Positions 34,701 through 45,925 of a stretch of 64,000 nt of DNA are shown in pieces. Numbering within the stretch: the first letter of the stretch is position 1; each line of letters starts with the position of its first letter. The stretch is from Cyprinodon diabolis. Taxonomy: Eukaryota > Chordata > Actinopteri > Cyprinodontiformes > Cyprinodontidae. The stretch is taken from positions 34,918,111 to 34,982,110 of the forward strand of contig CM060081.1 in the NCBI GenBank assembly GCA_030533445.1. The letters are read 5' to 3'. A program made the translations under genes and the position numbers. The notes beneath the pieces are model-generated. The model saw nothing but the letters and a program-made list of their open reading frames with translations, was not told the DNA's origin and searched no databases.

Positions 34701-35690
34701 TACTTAGCACTAATGTTACAACTGTGACCAGTGGCCTGCTCAGATTTTAATCATTACATTGTTTAATCTAATCAAACTAGTTTTAACAAACTAGATAGAT
34801 TGTTTTTCCAACCAATCTATTCTTAGAATATATCCAAACTCTATCGAACTGACCGCAACTCTCCTACAAACTCCCACATCTTGACTGAATACAGAGAGTG
34901 TTTAAACTCCTGCCAAGTTCTCAGCAAGCTGAACAACTTCCAGAAGCAGTCACATGGTATGGTGGCGTAGTGATGCTCCAGATGTCATCTATTTTGGCTC
35001 CTCCCCCAAATGAAGCAAGCCTTTATACGCTCAGCGCAGAATTGCCCCCTCTACTATTTGACACATGCCTCATAACATTACTAGCCACAGTTTTGATCCT
35101 CAAGAAAAAGGCTCATCTCCCACAATGACAACTCAAACAAAGGAAAGAAATGTTGATAAAAGAAAATTCCTTCCATTGCTGGTATGTGTGCAAACCATAA
35201 CAGCAAATGACCCTGCTTGCTCTTTGCAGGAATACTTCATGAATGATTCTTTGTTTACATGTTTAAAATTTTCCTGGTAAAATTTTGAAAAATGCAAATA
35301 AAAACAAAAAAACACACACTCGAAGTTTTTGGGAAAAACAGTAAGAAAACAGTATCTTTTGTCATTTTAATTTCCTTTTATAAATGGTATTGGAAAACAA
35401 AACATGTGGCTGTTTGATATTAAACATACACACACACACATACACACTCAAAAAAGAATTGCAAAAACGCTCAAACTCTTTCTTGATTGGATAGAGTTTC
35501 TATTTGGAACTCTTGGCACATTTATATTGAATTAAGATATAGACTTTAGATTTGTCATTTTAAAATATAGAAATGCTTTGATTTAAACCATTTAATTGTA
35601 ATTCCTTATCAAGAACAACACAACCTGTAAAAAGTTTCCTTTTAGGATTGTCCTTCAATTGGCTCAATTCTTAATCCCATTATCTCTGAC
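31740..35690. other. Intergenic; possible hAT-like remnant at 34085-34215
   Basis: Mostly featureless. 34085-34215 ('ggcctcatgaggcattgaa', 'cacctactggtgga') resembles the left end region of the hAT nested at 24686 ('gaggcgtcatgaaac', 'gacacctgctgga') and may be an old relative. A directly repeated acaattagttaataaact pair is at 33954-33990. Plus-strand ORFs at 34381 and 34898 are not recognised. Confidence 0.4.
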
Positions 35691-35691
35691 T

Positions 35692-37205
35692 AATTCAATT
35701 CAATTCAGTTTATTTATATAGCGCCAAATTCACAACACATGTCATCTCAAGGCACTTTACAGTTCAACCAGATCATACAGTCAAATTGATACAAAGTTTT
35801 CTATCTAAGGAAAACCAGTTGATTGCATTGACTCATTGACTCAAATACAATCCCTCACACTAAGCATGCTTGTAGCGACAGTGGAGAGGAAAAACTCCCT
35901 TTTAACAGGAAGAAACCTCCAGCAGAACCAGGCTCAGTGTGAGCGGCCATCTGCTGCGGCCGACTGGGGTTCAAGGAGACAGAAGCAGAGATACAAAAAG
36001 CAGCTGTAAAAGGCGGCCCCGTCCAGGAAACACACAGCCAGGCAGACGAGCTCCAAGGCAGCTCCCATGCCAGAGGATGAAGAGAGCACATCCACCCAGC
36101 CACGCCCAGAGAAACAGGACCACACTGGAAAACAGGCCGATCTCCAACATCTACAAACAAGGGTGTTGATGGAAGCAGCACAGCTGATGTTTCTTTCCTG
36201 GGTGACATCACAGCCAAACAGGAACAGACGAGGCAAAGCTACTCTGAGGAAAAGCAGAGAGAGCAGAAGGTTAGAGATTGAACAAACAGATTCTGCAGAA
36301 TAGGAGAACAGAGAGAGAATGAAGCAGAATGATGAAATGGGGGTCCCTATGTCCTCCAGAAGTCTAAGCCTATAGCAGCATAACTTTAAAGACAGCTCAG
36401 GATAACCTGAGCCACCCTAACTATAAGCTTTATCAAAAAGGAAAGTTTTAAGCCTAGTCTTAAAAGTAGACAGGGTGTCTGCCTCACTGACTAAAACTGG
36501 TAGTTGGTTCCACAGGAGAGGAGCCTGATAACTAAAAGATCTGCCTCCCATTCTACTTTTAGAAATTCTAGGAACCACTAGTAAACCTGCAGATTGAGAG
36601 CGAAGTGCTCTGTTAGGAACATAAGGAACAATCAGATCTCTGATATAAGATGGAGCTTGGCCATTTAAGGCTTTATATGTGAGAAGGAGGATTTTAAATT
36701 CTATTCTTGATTTAACAGGAAGCCAATGAAGAGAAGCCAGGATAGGAGAGATATGATCTCTCTTTTTAATTTTCATCAGAACTCTGGCTGCAGCATTTTG
36801 GATCAGCTGAAGGCTTTTAACTACAGTTTGTGGACTTCCTGATAGTAAAGAATTACAATAGTCCAGCCTTGAAGTAACAAATGCATGGACTAGTTTCTCA
36901 GCATCACCCCTGGACAGGAGATTTCTAATTTTTGCAATATTCCTCAGATGAAAGAAGGAAATTCTAGAAACCTCTTTGATCTGGGATTTAAATGACAGGT
37001 CCTGATCAAAAATAACACCAAGATTTTTTACTTTATTATCTGAAATCAGTTTAATCCCATCCAAATGAAGTGACTGGCTAATCAGCTTCTTTTTCAGAGA
37101 CTCTGGTCCAAAGACTATAACTTCTGTTTTGTCTGCATTCAGAAGCAGAAAGTTAAGAGTCATCCAGGTTTTTATGTCTTCAAGACACGCCTGTAATCTA
37201 TGTAA
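35692..37205 (-). mobile_element. L2-type LINE, 5' truncated, 3' end intact
   Basis: The 3' part of a non-LTR retrotransposon, comprising the end of its reverse-transcriptase ORF (36417-37205) and a 3' UTR of about 720 bp. It ends at 35692 in the tail found in many fish L2 copies, 'atttggcgctatataaataaactgaattgaatt' in sense orientation. The 5' end stops abruptly near 37205, as expected for incomplete reverse transcription. The same 3' tail occurs on the plus strand at 16222. Confidence 0.88.
36417..37205 (-). pseudogene. C-terminal part of LINE reverse transcriptase, open
   Basis: About 260 codons without a stop. Motifs of the post-catalytic part of L2/CR1 reverse transcriptases appear in order: LNADKTEVIVFGP, DQDLSFKSQIKEV, HAFVTSRLDYCNSLLSG, LQLIQNAAARVL, ILASLHWLPVKSRIEFKILL, TYKALNGQAPSYI, and TFKTRLKTFLFDKAYS at the end. 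The catalytic palm and the endonuclease are missing. The frame has stayed open, so the copy is young, but it cannot make an active enzyme. Confidence 0.9.
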
Positions 37206-37770
37206 TTTTTTCCCCCTTGTTGAAAAAAATAACCTCCCCACAACCTGTTGCTGGATATTTTGATGGTGATGATGGGTGAGTGATTTGCCATGTCGGTATT
37301 AAACCACACAAGGCTCAAATAAATTGTGCTACAATTAATTAATTATATTACAATTATAACAGTAAAATCATGAGCACAGAAAGTTTAAGATTTATATCTA
37401 ACATAAGAAAAGCCTTCTTAGGCAAAATCTCTGTTCATAAGAAGCTCAACTTATTAACCAAATGTCTTATGTAAATGAGCATGTGTCCTACTAATCAGGT
37501 TTTCTTACTGTTTATCTGTAAATCTGCAAGCTATTTTCTGCCAAGTGTTTCAGACAAATGACTGATGAAGTGTTACTTGCACAAACAAAATTATCTGATT
37601 GTTCTTGTATATCCTCTTTAGGTAAACTCGTTGTTCTGTATTTAAGAAAATTAATATCCAGCCTTTAAAACAATATTTGCATAAATACACCATTATTATT
37701 TTCTTTGAAATGTGAGTTAAAGAGGATTTCCCAGTCTTACAGCTGTCTGGCATATAGTGCTGTTTTGTTA

Positions 37771-38325
37771 TAGCCTGGGTGCCATTCCGAACTTAGTCCC
37801 GCCCACAAGGTTTGAGGTCGGGAAGTTCGGTCTGGCATTGTTCAATAGTAGCGCGAGTATGCTCGCACATTATCTGGCGGGCCAATCAAATTGTCAGGGC
37901 GGGCTTTATACGATGATGGACAGATGATCAACAGTAACGTAATCAACCACGTCACCAAAGCGCGCTTGGGTGACAACAACAATGGCTGCCGCTGGAGAGT
38001 TGAGGTGTGTAGATTCTGTTATTAGGTCTGTTCTAGAAGATATCGACAGCAAATTAATTTTAAAAGAGGAACAGAGAAACGCGATCAAGGCTCATCTTCC
38101 TTTTCTAGACATGCAACTACACGCTTTGATTTTTGTTGACAACAACTATGCGTCGCTTAACATACGTCACGCACTCCGTTGCTCTTATTGGTTGTAGGTC
38201 TATCCAATTGAGTGCAGAGGCATTTTTTTTCCTGGTTCGTTCAAAACACGCCCCATAATCACAGCTCTATGGAGCAGTATCAGACTCATATTCTGACTAG
38301 AATTGAGTAGGACTACGTCAGGCTA
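37771..38325 (+). mobile_element. Short TIR element, 9-bp target duplication, RecQ-like N-terminal ORF
   Basis: The element starts TAGCCTG and ends CAGGCTA and is flanked by the identical 9-mer gttttgtta (37762-37770 and 38326-38334). Inside are a GC-rich promoter-like left part with several cgcg and ccaat-type words, an ORF at 37982, and a right part starting gattatgg/ggcgtg. The length of 555 bp suggests a non-autonomous deletion derivative of a larger transposon. The superfamily is not clear to me; 9-bp duplications occur in Mutator-like and Merlin-type elements, among others. Confidence 0.75.
37982..38197 (+). pseudogene. Truncated RecQ-helicase-like N-terminal fragment
   Basis: The ORF begins MAAAGELRCVDSVIRSVLED and includes SKLILKEEQRNAIKAH, then loses similarity and stops. 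As I remember, proteins annotated as RecQ-like helicases in fish genomes begin this way, and the LKEEQ..AI segment precedes the Walker A (GKS) motif. No Walker A or DEAH motif remains, so any helicase function is gone. The ATG lies in an animal Kozak-like setting (caacaatgg). Identification rests on a short match and is tentative. Confidence 0.45.
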
Positions 38326-38682
38326 GTTTTGTTATACTATTCATTTCAAAATGTAAAAATTACAATAAACATAAATTGTGCTTCACATGTATTTTTCTGC
38401 AATGATATATCCATATTTTGTTTAACTGGTTGGTTGTCTAGTGAAAAAAAGGATGATAATGTGTGTTTCCATTAACCATCAAATACACAACTTGTAGTTA
38501 CAAAAATACATTTGTTAAATAGAAACTTCAGGATTCTTACATTTCGCAAAATTGCAATGGAAAAACTTTTTTCGCATCACATCCGTCACGTCATCTGCAA
38601 CTGGACCGTACTGCTTTGTAAAAAAATAAAGAAGAAGTAGTTGATGGATGATGGCGCCCACTAGAGCCTGTGGCTGAAATGT

Positions 38683-38825
38683 GCTTTATTATAATTATGC
38701 AGGGAGTTTATCAGATTATATGGACACTGCAATGTAGGTAGAACAGGAAAGGAAAAAGAGCAAAAAAGGAGAAAAGATGAAAGAAAGAGGAGACAAAAGG
38801 GAGACACATTCTCAGTCTTCTGGGT
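38683..38825. repeat. Dispersed repeat, copy 2 (first copy at 10216)
   Basis: Same orientation as 10216-10372 and similar over most of its length, including 'atgcagggagt' and 'gattatatgga.actgcaat' followed by the purine-rich run. Confidence 0.7.
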
Positions 38826-38982
38826 CATGGCAACCACAATTGTAGCTAATGTTTGAAGCTCCATCTATCATGGATACTTTTTTTTCTTATTTATGAAGAC
38901 TTTCTTTAGTTGTTGATGTTGAACAGATTTATTGTGCTGTTTTATTTCTAGCCAAATGTTAAACTGATATTGATGGAGTTTC

Positions 38983-39735
38983 TGTCAGGACTCAGAACAT
39001 TGGACCCGAAATTCAGGCAGAGAGACTGAAGTGATTTATAAAAGTGTTTGACTGCTTGGAAAGTATGCAGGTCAGCAGCTAAGACTAACTGGCTGGAACC
39101 TCTGTAGATGGAAAACACAGGTTAGTGACCACATATCTCTGATGGAGGACAATAATGAGTATTGGAGTCACTAACCTGGTTAAAAGTTTAGTCCGAGCCC
39201 AGATGAAGGAGTGAAATCCATCCAGATGAGTTTTTAACAGCATGTTACGAATGCCGCCCAGAGAGTTCCAGGAGCCAAAGCCAAGAGGGATGTGGAGCCA
39301 GCTGATGAGCAGATTCTAGCAGACGAGGAAGAGCGGGATTTTCAGAAAGGAGAAGCCACAAACTGTGTCGATGATGTTGCAGAATTCCAGGCCAGTAGAT
39401 CAGAAATCCCAAGAGGTACCCTGGGAAATCCTAGACAGATCCAAGGTCATCAGCAGGCAGAATCCAACAGAAGCTCTTAGACAGGTCAGGCAAACAGATC
39501 AGAACAGGGGCAGGCAGTCTCAGAGGTCTGGGAGAAGGAAGTTGTCAGGATCAGAGTAACAAACTGGGTACTCTAGAGAACCCTCAGAAACAGCTCAAAT
39601 AATCGAATATTGGGCCAAATATTTTAAGTAAAAGCTGGATAGGTGGATCTGATGAACGGTAATGAAAACTGGGCAGAGCTAGTCAGGTGGATGGAATGAA
39701 CCAATAATTCAGCCATCAGTGTGAAGATCGTGACA
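38983..39735 (-). mobile_element. Solo LTR flanked by 5-bp duplication gtttc
   Basis: Starts tgtcaggactc and ends gatcgtgaca (TG...CA). The flank gtttc is present exactly at 38978-38982 and 39736-39740. Length is 753 bp with no internal domain. The strand is chosen because, read on the minus strand, a tataaatc site lies near the end in the usual polyadenylation position; this is a weak argument. Small ORFs inside it are incidental. Confidence 0.82.
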
Positions 39736-39740
39736 GTTTC

Positions 39741-41511
39741 ATGAACAAGAAACTATAGAAAGGGGCTTGTGTTGCTTCATTTAAGCTGTACTGATTATTT
39801 TTATTGTGAAAAGTTTCACAAGTCACACCTGTATTCAGTAACTCCCTGTCCCTTTTAACCCTTTTGCCTTTTAGTTGTCTTTTTCTGGTCCTGATATCCT
39901 CTGTTTTTGTTGTTCCACTGTCACTGGTTGTATACAGTAATTAAATTATTCATCATGCTCCTCCTGATGTCCTGTTACTGCATGATAGCTTTACCATAAC
40001 AAACTGATAGAAGTACATTGTTTTGTGTTAGCTTCGCTTAATGCTATCTGTTTTTATTCACACTCTTAATATTCACTCCGCACATAAAATTGCTTTTGAA
40101 TTTAGAAAACAAAATCCTGAGTTTGCTTTATTTTACTAATCTGCAGTCCCCCCCCCCCCCCGCTCATCTCTTATCAACTCAGTATGATCACCATCACTAC
40201 TGGATATGAAAAAAAAAATCATTAAAATTACAATAATACAGAAGACCTGTCAGCAAAAAAAGTTGGTGCAGTAATTTCTCTTCACAAGTTTATGTTTCAG
40301 ATAGCATAACTGCAGTGTGTGAAACATCTCTGATAATTCCTTGTATTTACTACTGATGTAAATGGCCATCTGTAGGGGTCCTAAACTCTGGGTGTGGCTT
40401 CTCTTTGCTCAGGCCACTAATGTCTTGATTCTTTATAAGATTTTGCTTGTCAGTGCAACAGCACATAAGAGACCTGTGGAAAGGAAGTGAAGCAACCGCA
40501 GAGACGTGTAAGAGCGGCTTCAAAACACTAACACTGTGGTTCACTGACCTCAGAGGAAGGAAAGAGAAAAAGACACCGGGTGGTGGATGCAGAAACAAAA
40601 GAAAAAGAAAGAAAGCAAGTGTTTTGTAGGTGGTCAGAGGGTCTAAATGTCAGCAGTGACAGTTAGGAGCATGAATGTCAAACTGGAGCTGAGAAAATAT
40701 TTTCTTGCACAGCCACACTTGTGGCTCTCATGCATATCTACAACTACAACACTGTATAAAGTGAATAACTGAGAGAATAAATGTTTTTACAAACTTGAAC
40801 AGCAAGTAGAAAAATGTTGACTTCTATGTGATGTGATGCCTAAACTAAACATTGAACATCTAATAGCTACTGCCAAAATATTTGATTCTAAGTAAATCAG
40901 ATTAGTAGCCTTAAAACAGTTTTGGTAAATGGAGCTTCATCTGTGAGTCAGGGCCATTAGCAGCCACAGTTTGAGTTGTCTTGGGCTCTGTAATTAACTT
41001 CGCTCAAGCGCAGCTAAACATTTTTGACACTTTTCCTAGTCCAGGATTAACTGTCACAGAAACTGGGAGAGTAACCATCTTGTCACACTGAGTTTGTAGA
41101 AGGGTTGAAGAACGTTGTCTTCTTTGGTTTTGTTTTCTTTCTCGCGCTCTCTATTCTCTGTTCATGTAACACAAATGTGAAAGCTCCTGCAGCCTTGATC
41201 TTGTTTCAAGTAATGTTTTATGATTAACAAGATGGCACAAACTTTTAGAAGACACAAGAACAACAGTCCTTGGTTTTTTTGACTTTCAGTATGACATCAG
41301 AGGACAGAGGCATACTCTAAAAATCCTACCTTGAATTTCAGCACATCTTATTGTTATTACTGCTAGTTCACTCACTACCACCTGTAAGAGTTTTTATTTA
41401 TAGTATTTATTTAGTTCAGCAGATGTGATGTCATGTTAAATGGGTCCAACAGCAAACAATAGAAGCATTGTATTCAGGATGGATTTTCTGCACTCAAAAA
41501 AATAAGGCAAT
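39741..41511. other. Intergenic, nothing recognised
   Basis: No gene. A 15-bp poly-C run is at about 40147. The purine-rich stretch near 40556-40620 makes short spurious ORFs. Confidence 0.4.
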
Positions 41512-41627
41512 CGCTTTTGGCATTTACCTAATCATATTTAGTTACTTTAACACAATTGTTTTTTTGTCCTACCCTGAAAACCATTGTGTTAAAGTAACTA
41601 AATATGATTAAGTAAATGCCAAAAGCG
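41512..41627. repeat. 45-bp inverted repeat (44/45) with 26-nt loop
   Basis: The left arm 41512-41556 starts cgcttttggcatttac. The right arm 41583-41627 is its reverse complement with one mismatch. The AT-rich stem would form a long hairpin in DNA or RNA. It is preceded by cactcaaaaaaataa, a word I associate with fish foldback MITEs. Confidence 0.9.
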
Positions 41628-41799
41628 TGAATATACGAATACACAGATGCAATTGCAATCCAGACACCAATGGTAACTACAGGTAAGGTGAAGAAAGTAA
41701 AAAAAAAAAAACCTTGATAAATACAAGAGCAAGCTATGAGAAGGAGCAGGAGTATGCTGCAGTTTTTTATTTTGGCCACAGGTGGCAGTATTATTAGTA

Positions 41800-42177
41800 C
41801 GGAAGAGGATTAGGGCCACTGAAAAAAAAAAAAAGTTAACTGATTAAAAAAAAAAAAATTCAGTTTAATATGGGAAAAAAGTCAGAATTCTGACTTTAAT
41901 CTCAGAATTCTGACTTTAATCTTAGAATTCTGACTTTTTTCTCAGAATTCTGACTTTTTTCTCAGAATTCTGAGAAAAAAAGTCAGAATTCTGAGATTAA
42001 AGTCAGAATTCTGAGAAAAAAGTCAGAATTCTGAGAAAAAAGTCAGAATTCTGAGATTAAAGTCAGAATTCTGAGAAAAAAGTCAGAATTCTGACTTTTT
42101 TCCCATACTATTCTGAAATAAAATAAAAAAAATCAGTTAACTTTTTTTTTTTTTCCAGTGGCCCTAATCCTCTTCCG
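41800..42177. mobile_element. Foldback element made of 20-bp EcoRI-site repeats
   Basis: Terminal inverted repeats of about 21-22 bp start cggaagaggattagggccac and end with its complement. Poly-A and poly-T runs and gttaactgatt/aatcagttaac lie inside them. The core holds eleven copies of a 20-bp unit centred on the palindrome agaattct. The spacer changes from gactttaat/gactttttt to gagaaaaaa/gagattaaa about half-way, so the core is itself a large inverted repeat. No coding capacity. Confidence 0.9.
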
Positions 42178-43269
42178 TTTATTAAAATAGTCCATAATGC
42201 CTCTTTTTCAGAGCTGATATCTGGTTTGATTATCTCTTTAGATGTCTCTAGTTCAGGGATCCAAGGGTCCACCCCTCAAGCAACCTTTAGGTGCATTTCT
42301 TTCCAAATGAAAGGTGAGTTACTTGGCTTCCGTAGAGTTGAAAGACTCATTGAAGAAGAGGGATTTCACCCATTTAAATCATTTTGCATTGGAGAAGGGA
42401 AAGTTGCAGGGTAGTAACTCTCAATAACTGGACTTTAGCACCGCCCGCATGAGTTTTTCTTTCCTCCTCATGCTTCTTCTTCCTTTAGTTGCAATTATGT
42501 GTGATCGTAGCCATTTTCCTTCCGCTGGTATAGTTTTGCATCCATCCTGGTTACATCCTGGTCTGCAAGCAACACCCTCATGCACACACCCACATATATG
42601 CTAAACAATGACGCACATGCATGCAAACACAGTACAACTGTTGAACAATACAACAGATTTTGCCTATAGTTTAGTTGAGAAAACAGAAATGAAAGGGTTG
42701 ATTTATTTGGAAAGGCAAAGATTTTAAAGCAGATTCTTTATTGAAAGAACTAATCATAACTTCACTGATTATGCCAGGAAAGAACTCTTCAAATTTATTT
42801 ATCAGAAGTGAATATGATAATAACCTAAAATGCTAAGCCTGAATCAAAACACCATCTGAGAAGCACAAAAGTTTACTTTAAAAAGGAGCAAAACATTAAA
42901 TAACAATAAAATTTTTTGTACATTAAAACTTTAATTTAGTGTGCTATCATTTGTGATGGATCTTTTGACTAGCCCCTCTATGAAGCCATCCTTAATCTTG
43001 AAAATGAAAAAAAGGCTGGACTGCTTAAAAACAGGGCGTCTTAAATATGCTTGCTAGAATATGTTATGTTATTTTTTAACCCATCGTTTCTTGTCTGAGT
43101 CTTTCACCTCAGTTGTTTTGGTTCTTTTCATTAAGGCTGCTGAAGCAAATAGCCGGCAAAATTATAAAGAATATCTTATGCACAAAACTGGAAATGTATT
43201 TTCCAACAGGTGACCATTTGCCTTCGGAAAAGGCGTGACACTGTCATGTGCAGAAAAGAGAGATAGCTG
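42178..43269. other. Intergenic, nothing recognised
   Basis: Unique-looking sequence without ORFs, repeats or motifs I can support. Confidence 0.4.
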
Positions 43270-43740
43270 GGAAATGTTGGCTTGAACTCTGATGCAAAAA
43301 ATGCATTTGATAGAGTATATCATGCTTTTACAAAAAAAACAAAACAAAGATAAATAGAAATTCCCAAAAATTTTGTTCAAATTTAATCATGTTGGTTTGC
43401 AAATCAGATTATCCATGTAAAGTTGGACATGCACTGTCAGAGCCCTTATAATATTACAAGTGGTAAGCAACAAAGAGAATTTCTGCCTCCAGCTTTTTAA
43501 TGTAGATATTGATGAATTGTACTGAAGTTCAAGTTGTAAAACAGTGTGTTGTCAATCATCTCATGAAAGCAGATGATCTGGTGAAAATCTGCTCATGCAG
43601 TGTGGGGATGCAACAACCATTGAAAAACTGTTCTGTGTTTGGGAAAGGACATGATACTGTGATAATCCCATTAAGAGCCATATGATTATTTTGAGAAGTA
43701 AGGGGGAACTTTTGAGATATTTAATGTTTAAATTTATTGT
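43270..43740 (+). pseudogene. Decayed reverse-transcriptase relic of a non-LTR retrotransposon
   Basis: Translated in shifting plus-strand frames, recognisable blocks appear in the right order. SDAKNAFDRVYHAF corresponds to motif A. LFNVDIDELY corresponds to the segment between motifs B and C. INHLMKADDLV corresponds to motif C, where the usual Tyr of YADD is Lys. These match the palm of a jockey/L2-like LINE enzyme. Frameshifts and stops occur between the blocks, so this is an old remnant. Confidence 0.7.
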
Positions 43741-45115
43741 ATGCAGCCACTACGGGAGTCTTAATGCTCAGTCATACAAATCTCAACTCACCCTCAGCTG
43801 AGCTGCTGTCAATACATCTCTGTTCAAAGGAAACATTGGGTGGAGTGTCTGTTTAAATAGTTTTAATACATTTCTTTTTATTTTTTCACTTTGTGTCAGC
43901 ATTATATCAATTAATAAAAATTATTTATGGATCCTGGCATGTTTAATTTTTTTTTTTTGTTTTTAATGTTTGTAGCACCTCTGTCTTCTAAAGTCCTTAT
44001 TAGCTGAAACAGTACACAAAAAAAAAAAAAGAATCTACTACAATTATTTTTCAAGAGCAGATGGTGAAATGAAAGTTGCCATCTAACTACAAAGGAAAAA
44101 TCAGTTTCTATTTGATTTTTCCAGTTGCATGAGAGGTTTTCCAGACTGTTCAAGTGCCCTTCAGTAAAGTTGAACTTAGACATCACCCACACAAATTACT
44201 CATAGTTGACTATTTTTGCTAAGTTTCATTTATTAGGAAGACTGGGTTTTCAGTCATTTCACTTTGTTGGATGGTTACAATGAGTCGGGAGGTTGTGAAA
44301 ACCACAAACTAATGTCTGACAAGCACAAATGAAATACCACCCTAGAAAGTCCTGAGTCGATGTGGTACAAATTCCCCCGTTGATGAACATGCATCAAACC
44401 CATCACCACATGTTAGCATTTCATTCGTTCACAGACCATTACCCGACTGGTGTAATTATACCACATATTCCATATATTACTTTTAATGAAAGAAGGCCAA
44501 TTATAGTCTTTCACTCTGCCTTTCTCTGCGTTAGCTGATGCCTCCATAAAAGTCTGTGATTAAATTACTCAGGGGAAAGTGCTTAGATTTTATATGACAA
44601 CGCCTGACGCATCGCTCAGCAACAAATTCCCCAACCAGCAGTAAATCTTCAACCACGCTCTGACTGTGGACAGGTGGGTCTAAATGGCTAAGAAAGACAG
44701 AAAGACAAGTCCAGCCTTAAAATGTATGCTCTAACACTTTGTCCATTTCTATTGAAATAGAGCCCACTTCACTTCATCATCTGACAGGGGCTTTAGGATG
44801 ACTTACTTTCTATCTGAAGCATTTCCTATTTATTTTAAGCTGTCAGGTTTTAAGAAAAGCAGGACTTGGCATGCTGAACAGAACTGCCTCTTAATTTATG
44901 CCAGTAAAGTTCGCATTGCACATGAAAATATCAAATCTGACATTCCACCTCACAGTATTTCTCTCTGCATTCCTTCAAAATACCTTAGCTAGACCCTTTG
45001 TCAAGCTTAAACAATCTCTTATAGCAGAATTTGAATCACCTTTAACATGTTGTCTGTTTTTTTTGCTAAACTTACAAAAGTCACTTTCTAAAAATTATCT
45101 TAATTCATTAATTTA
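43741..45115. other. Intergenic, nothing recognised
   Basis: Unique-looking, AT-rich. No coding signal; the ORFs present are short and lack motifs. Confidence 0.4.
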
Positions 45116-45474
45116 GCCATCATCCATTTTCTCCCGCTTAGTCCTTGTTAGGGTGGTCAGTGCCTATCTCCTGCAGTCTATGAGCGAGAGGCGGGGTACA
45201 CCCTGGACAGGTCACCAGTATGTCACGGGGAGACACTGAGATGCAAAAAGACACACAACTATGTACTGTACAGACAAACTCACACCTAAGGAGAATTTAG
45301 ACAAGCCAACTAACCTAACAGTCATTCTTGGACTATGGGAGGAAGCCACACATGCACATAGAACATACAACTCCACATACAACTCCAGACTACATACAGA
45401 AAGAAACTGCCAGGTCAAACCCACAACCTTCTTGCTGCAGAACAACAGTGCTTCCCACTGCGCTGCAATTGAAG
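45116..45474 (-). mobile_element. tRNA-derived SINE, minus orientation
   Basis: Reverse copy of the SINE at 55345. The tail is at the left (catcatccattttctcccgc, gcgagaggcggggtacacc). The middle reads 'ctaacctaacagtcattctt' and 'gaggaagcc'. The degraded tRNA-like head at the right retains ccttcttgctgc and actgcgctgc. Confidence 0.8.
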
Positions 45475-45574
45475 GGTTACATCCACACTTCTGCATGTTT
45501 ATCCCAGTTTTGCCTTTGTCAGTGTACCCCAGGGCAGCTATGGCAACTATAGTGTACATAGTGTACATATAGAG

Positions 45575-45808
45575 TAGACTTCAGCAGAAGACTCCTCTTA
45601 CCCAGATCGACCACAGAGCGCCACAGGAAATCATTCCTACCTGTGGTCATCGATCTCTATAACGCCTCCCTCAAGTGATTCAGGCCCCCCCCCGTAATTG
45701 GCATTTATGCACTATTTTTGCATGCTACGTATCACTTTACTTGGATTTATCACTTACTTGGATTTTCACTTTACTTGGATTTAGTTTTACATATGCATAT
45801 ATACACAT

Positions 45809-45845
<37 letters not shown>

Positions 45846-45925
45846 TATAAAACTATAAGTGGAGCGTGCAACAAAAGTAATTTCCCTCTGGGATTATTGA
45901 AGTATTTCTGATTCTGATTCTGAGT
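45575..45925 (+). mobile_element. LINE 3' end with (TA)n expansion
   Basis: 45590-45678 translates to RLLLPRSTTERHRKSFLPVV followed by DLYNASLK and a stop, which is the C-terminal peptide of a common fish non-LTR retrotransposon. The tail 'atttccctctgggattattgaagtatttctgattctga' at 45880-45917 is its usual 3' end. The region between is expanded by a (TA)n tract at 45817-45848. Confidence 0.65.

Noticed and set aside
35855..36303. ORFs of 76-120 codons on both strands
   Set aside because: They lie entirely within the 3' UTR of the L2-type LINE and are shadows.
41880..42100. CRISPR-like array of regularly spaced repeats
   Set aside because: Units are contiguous palindromic 20-mers with no unique spacers, in a vertebrate genome, inside a TIR element.
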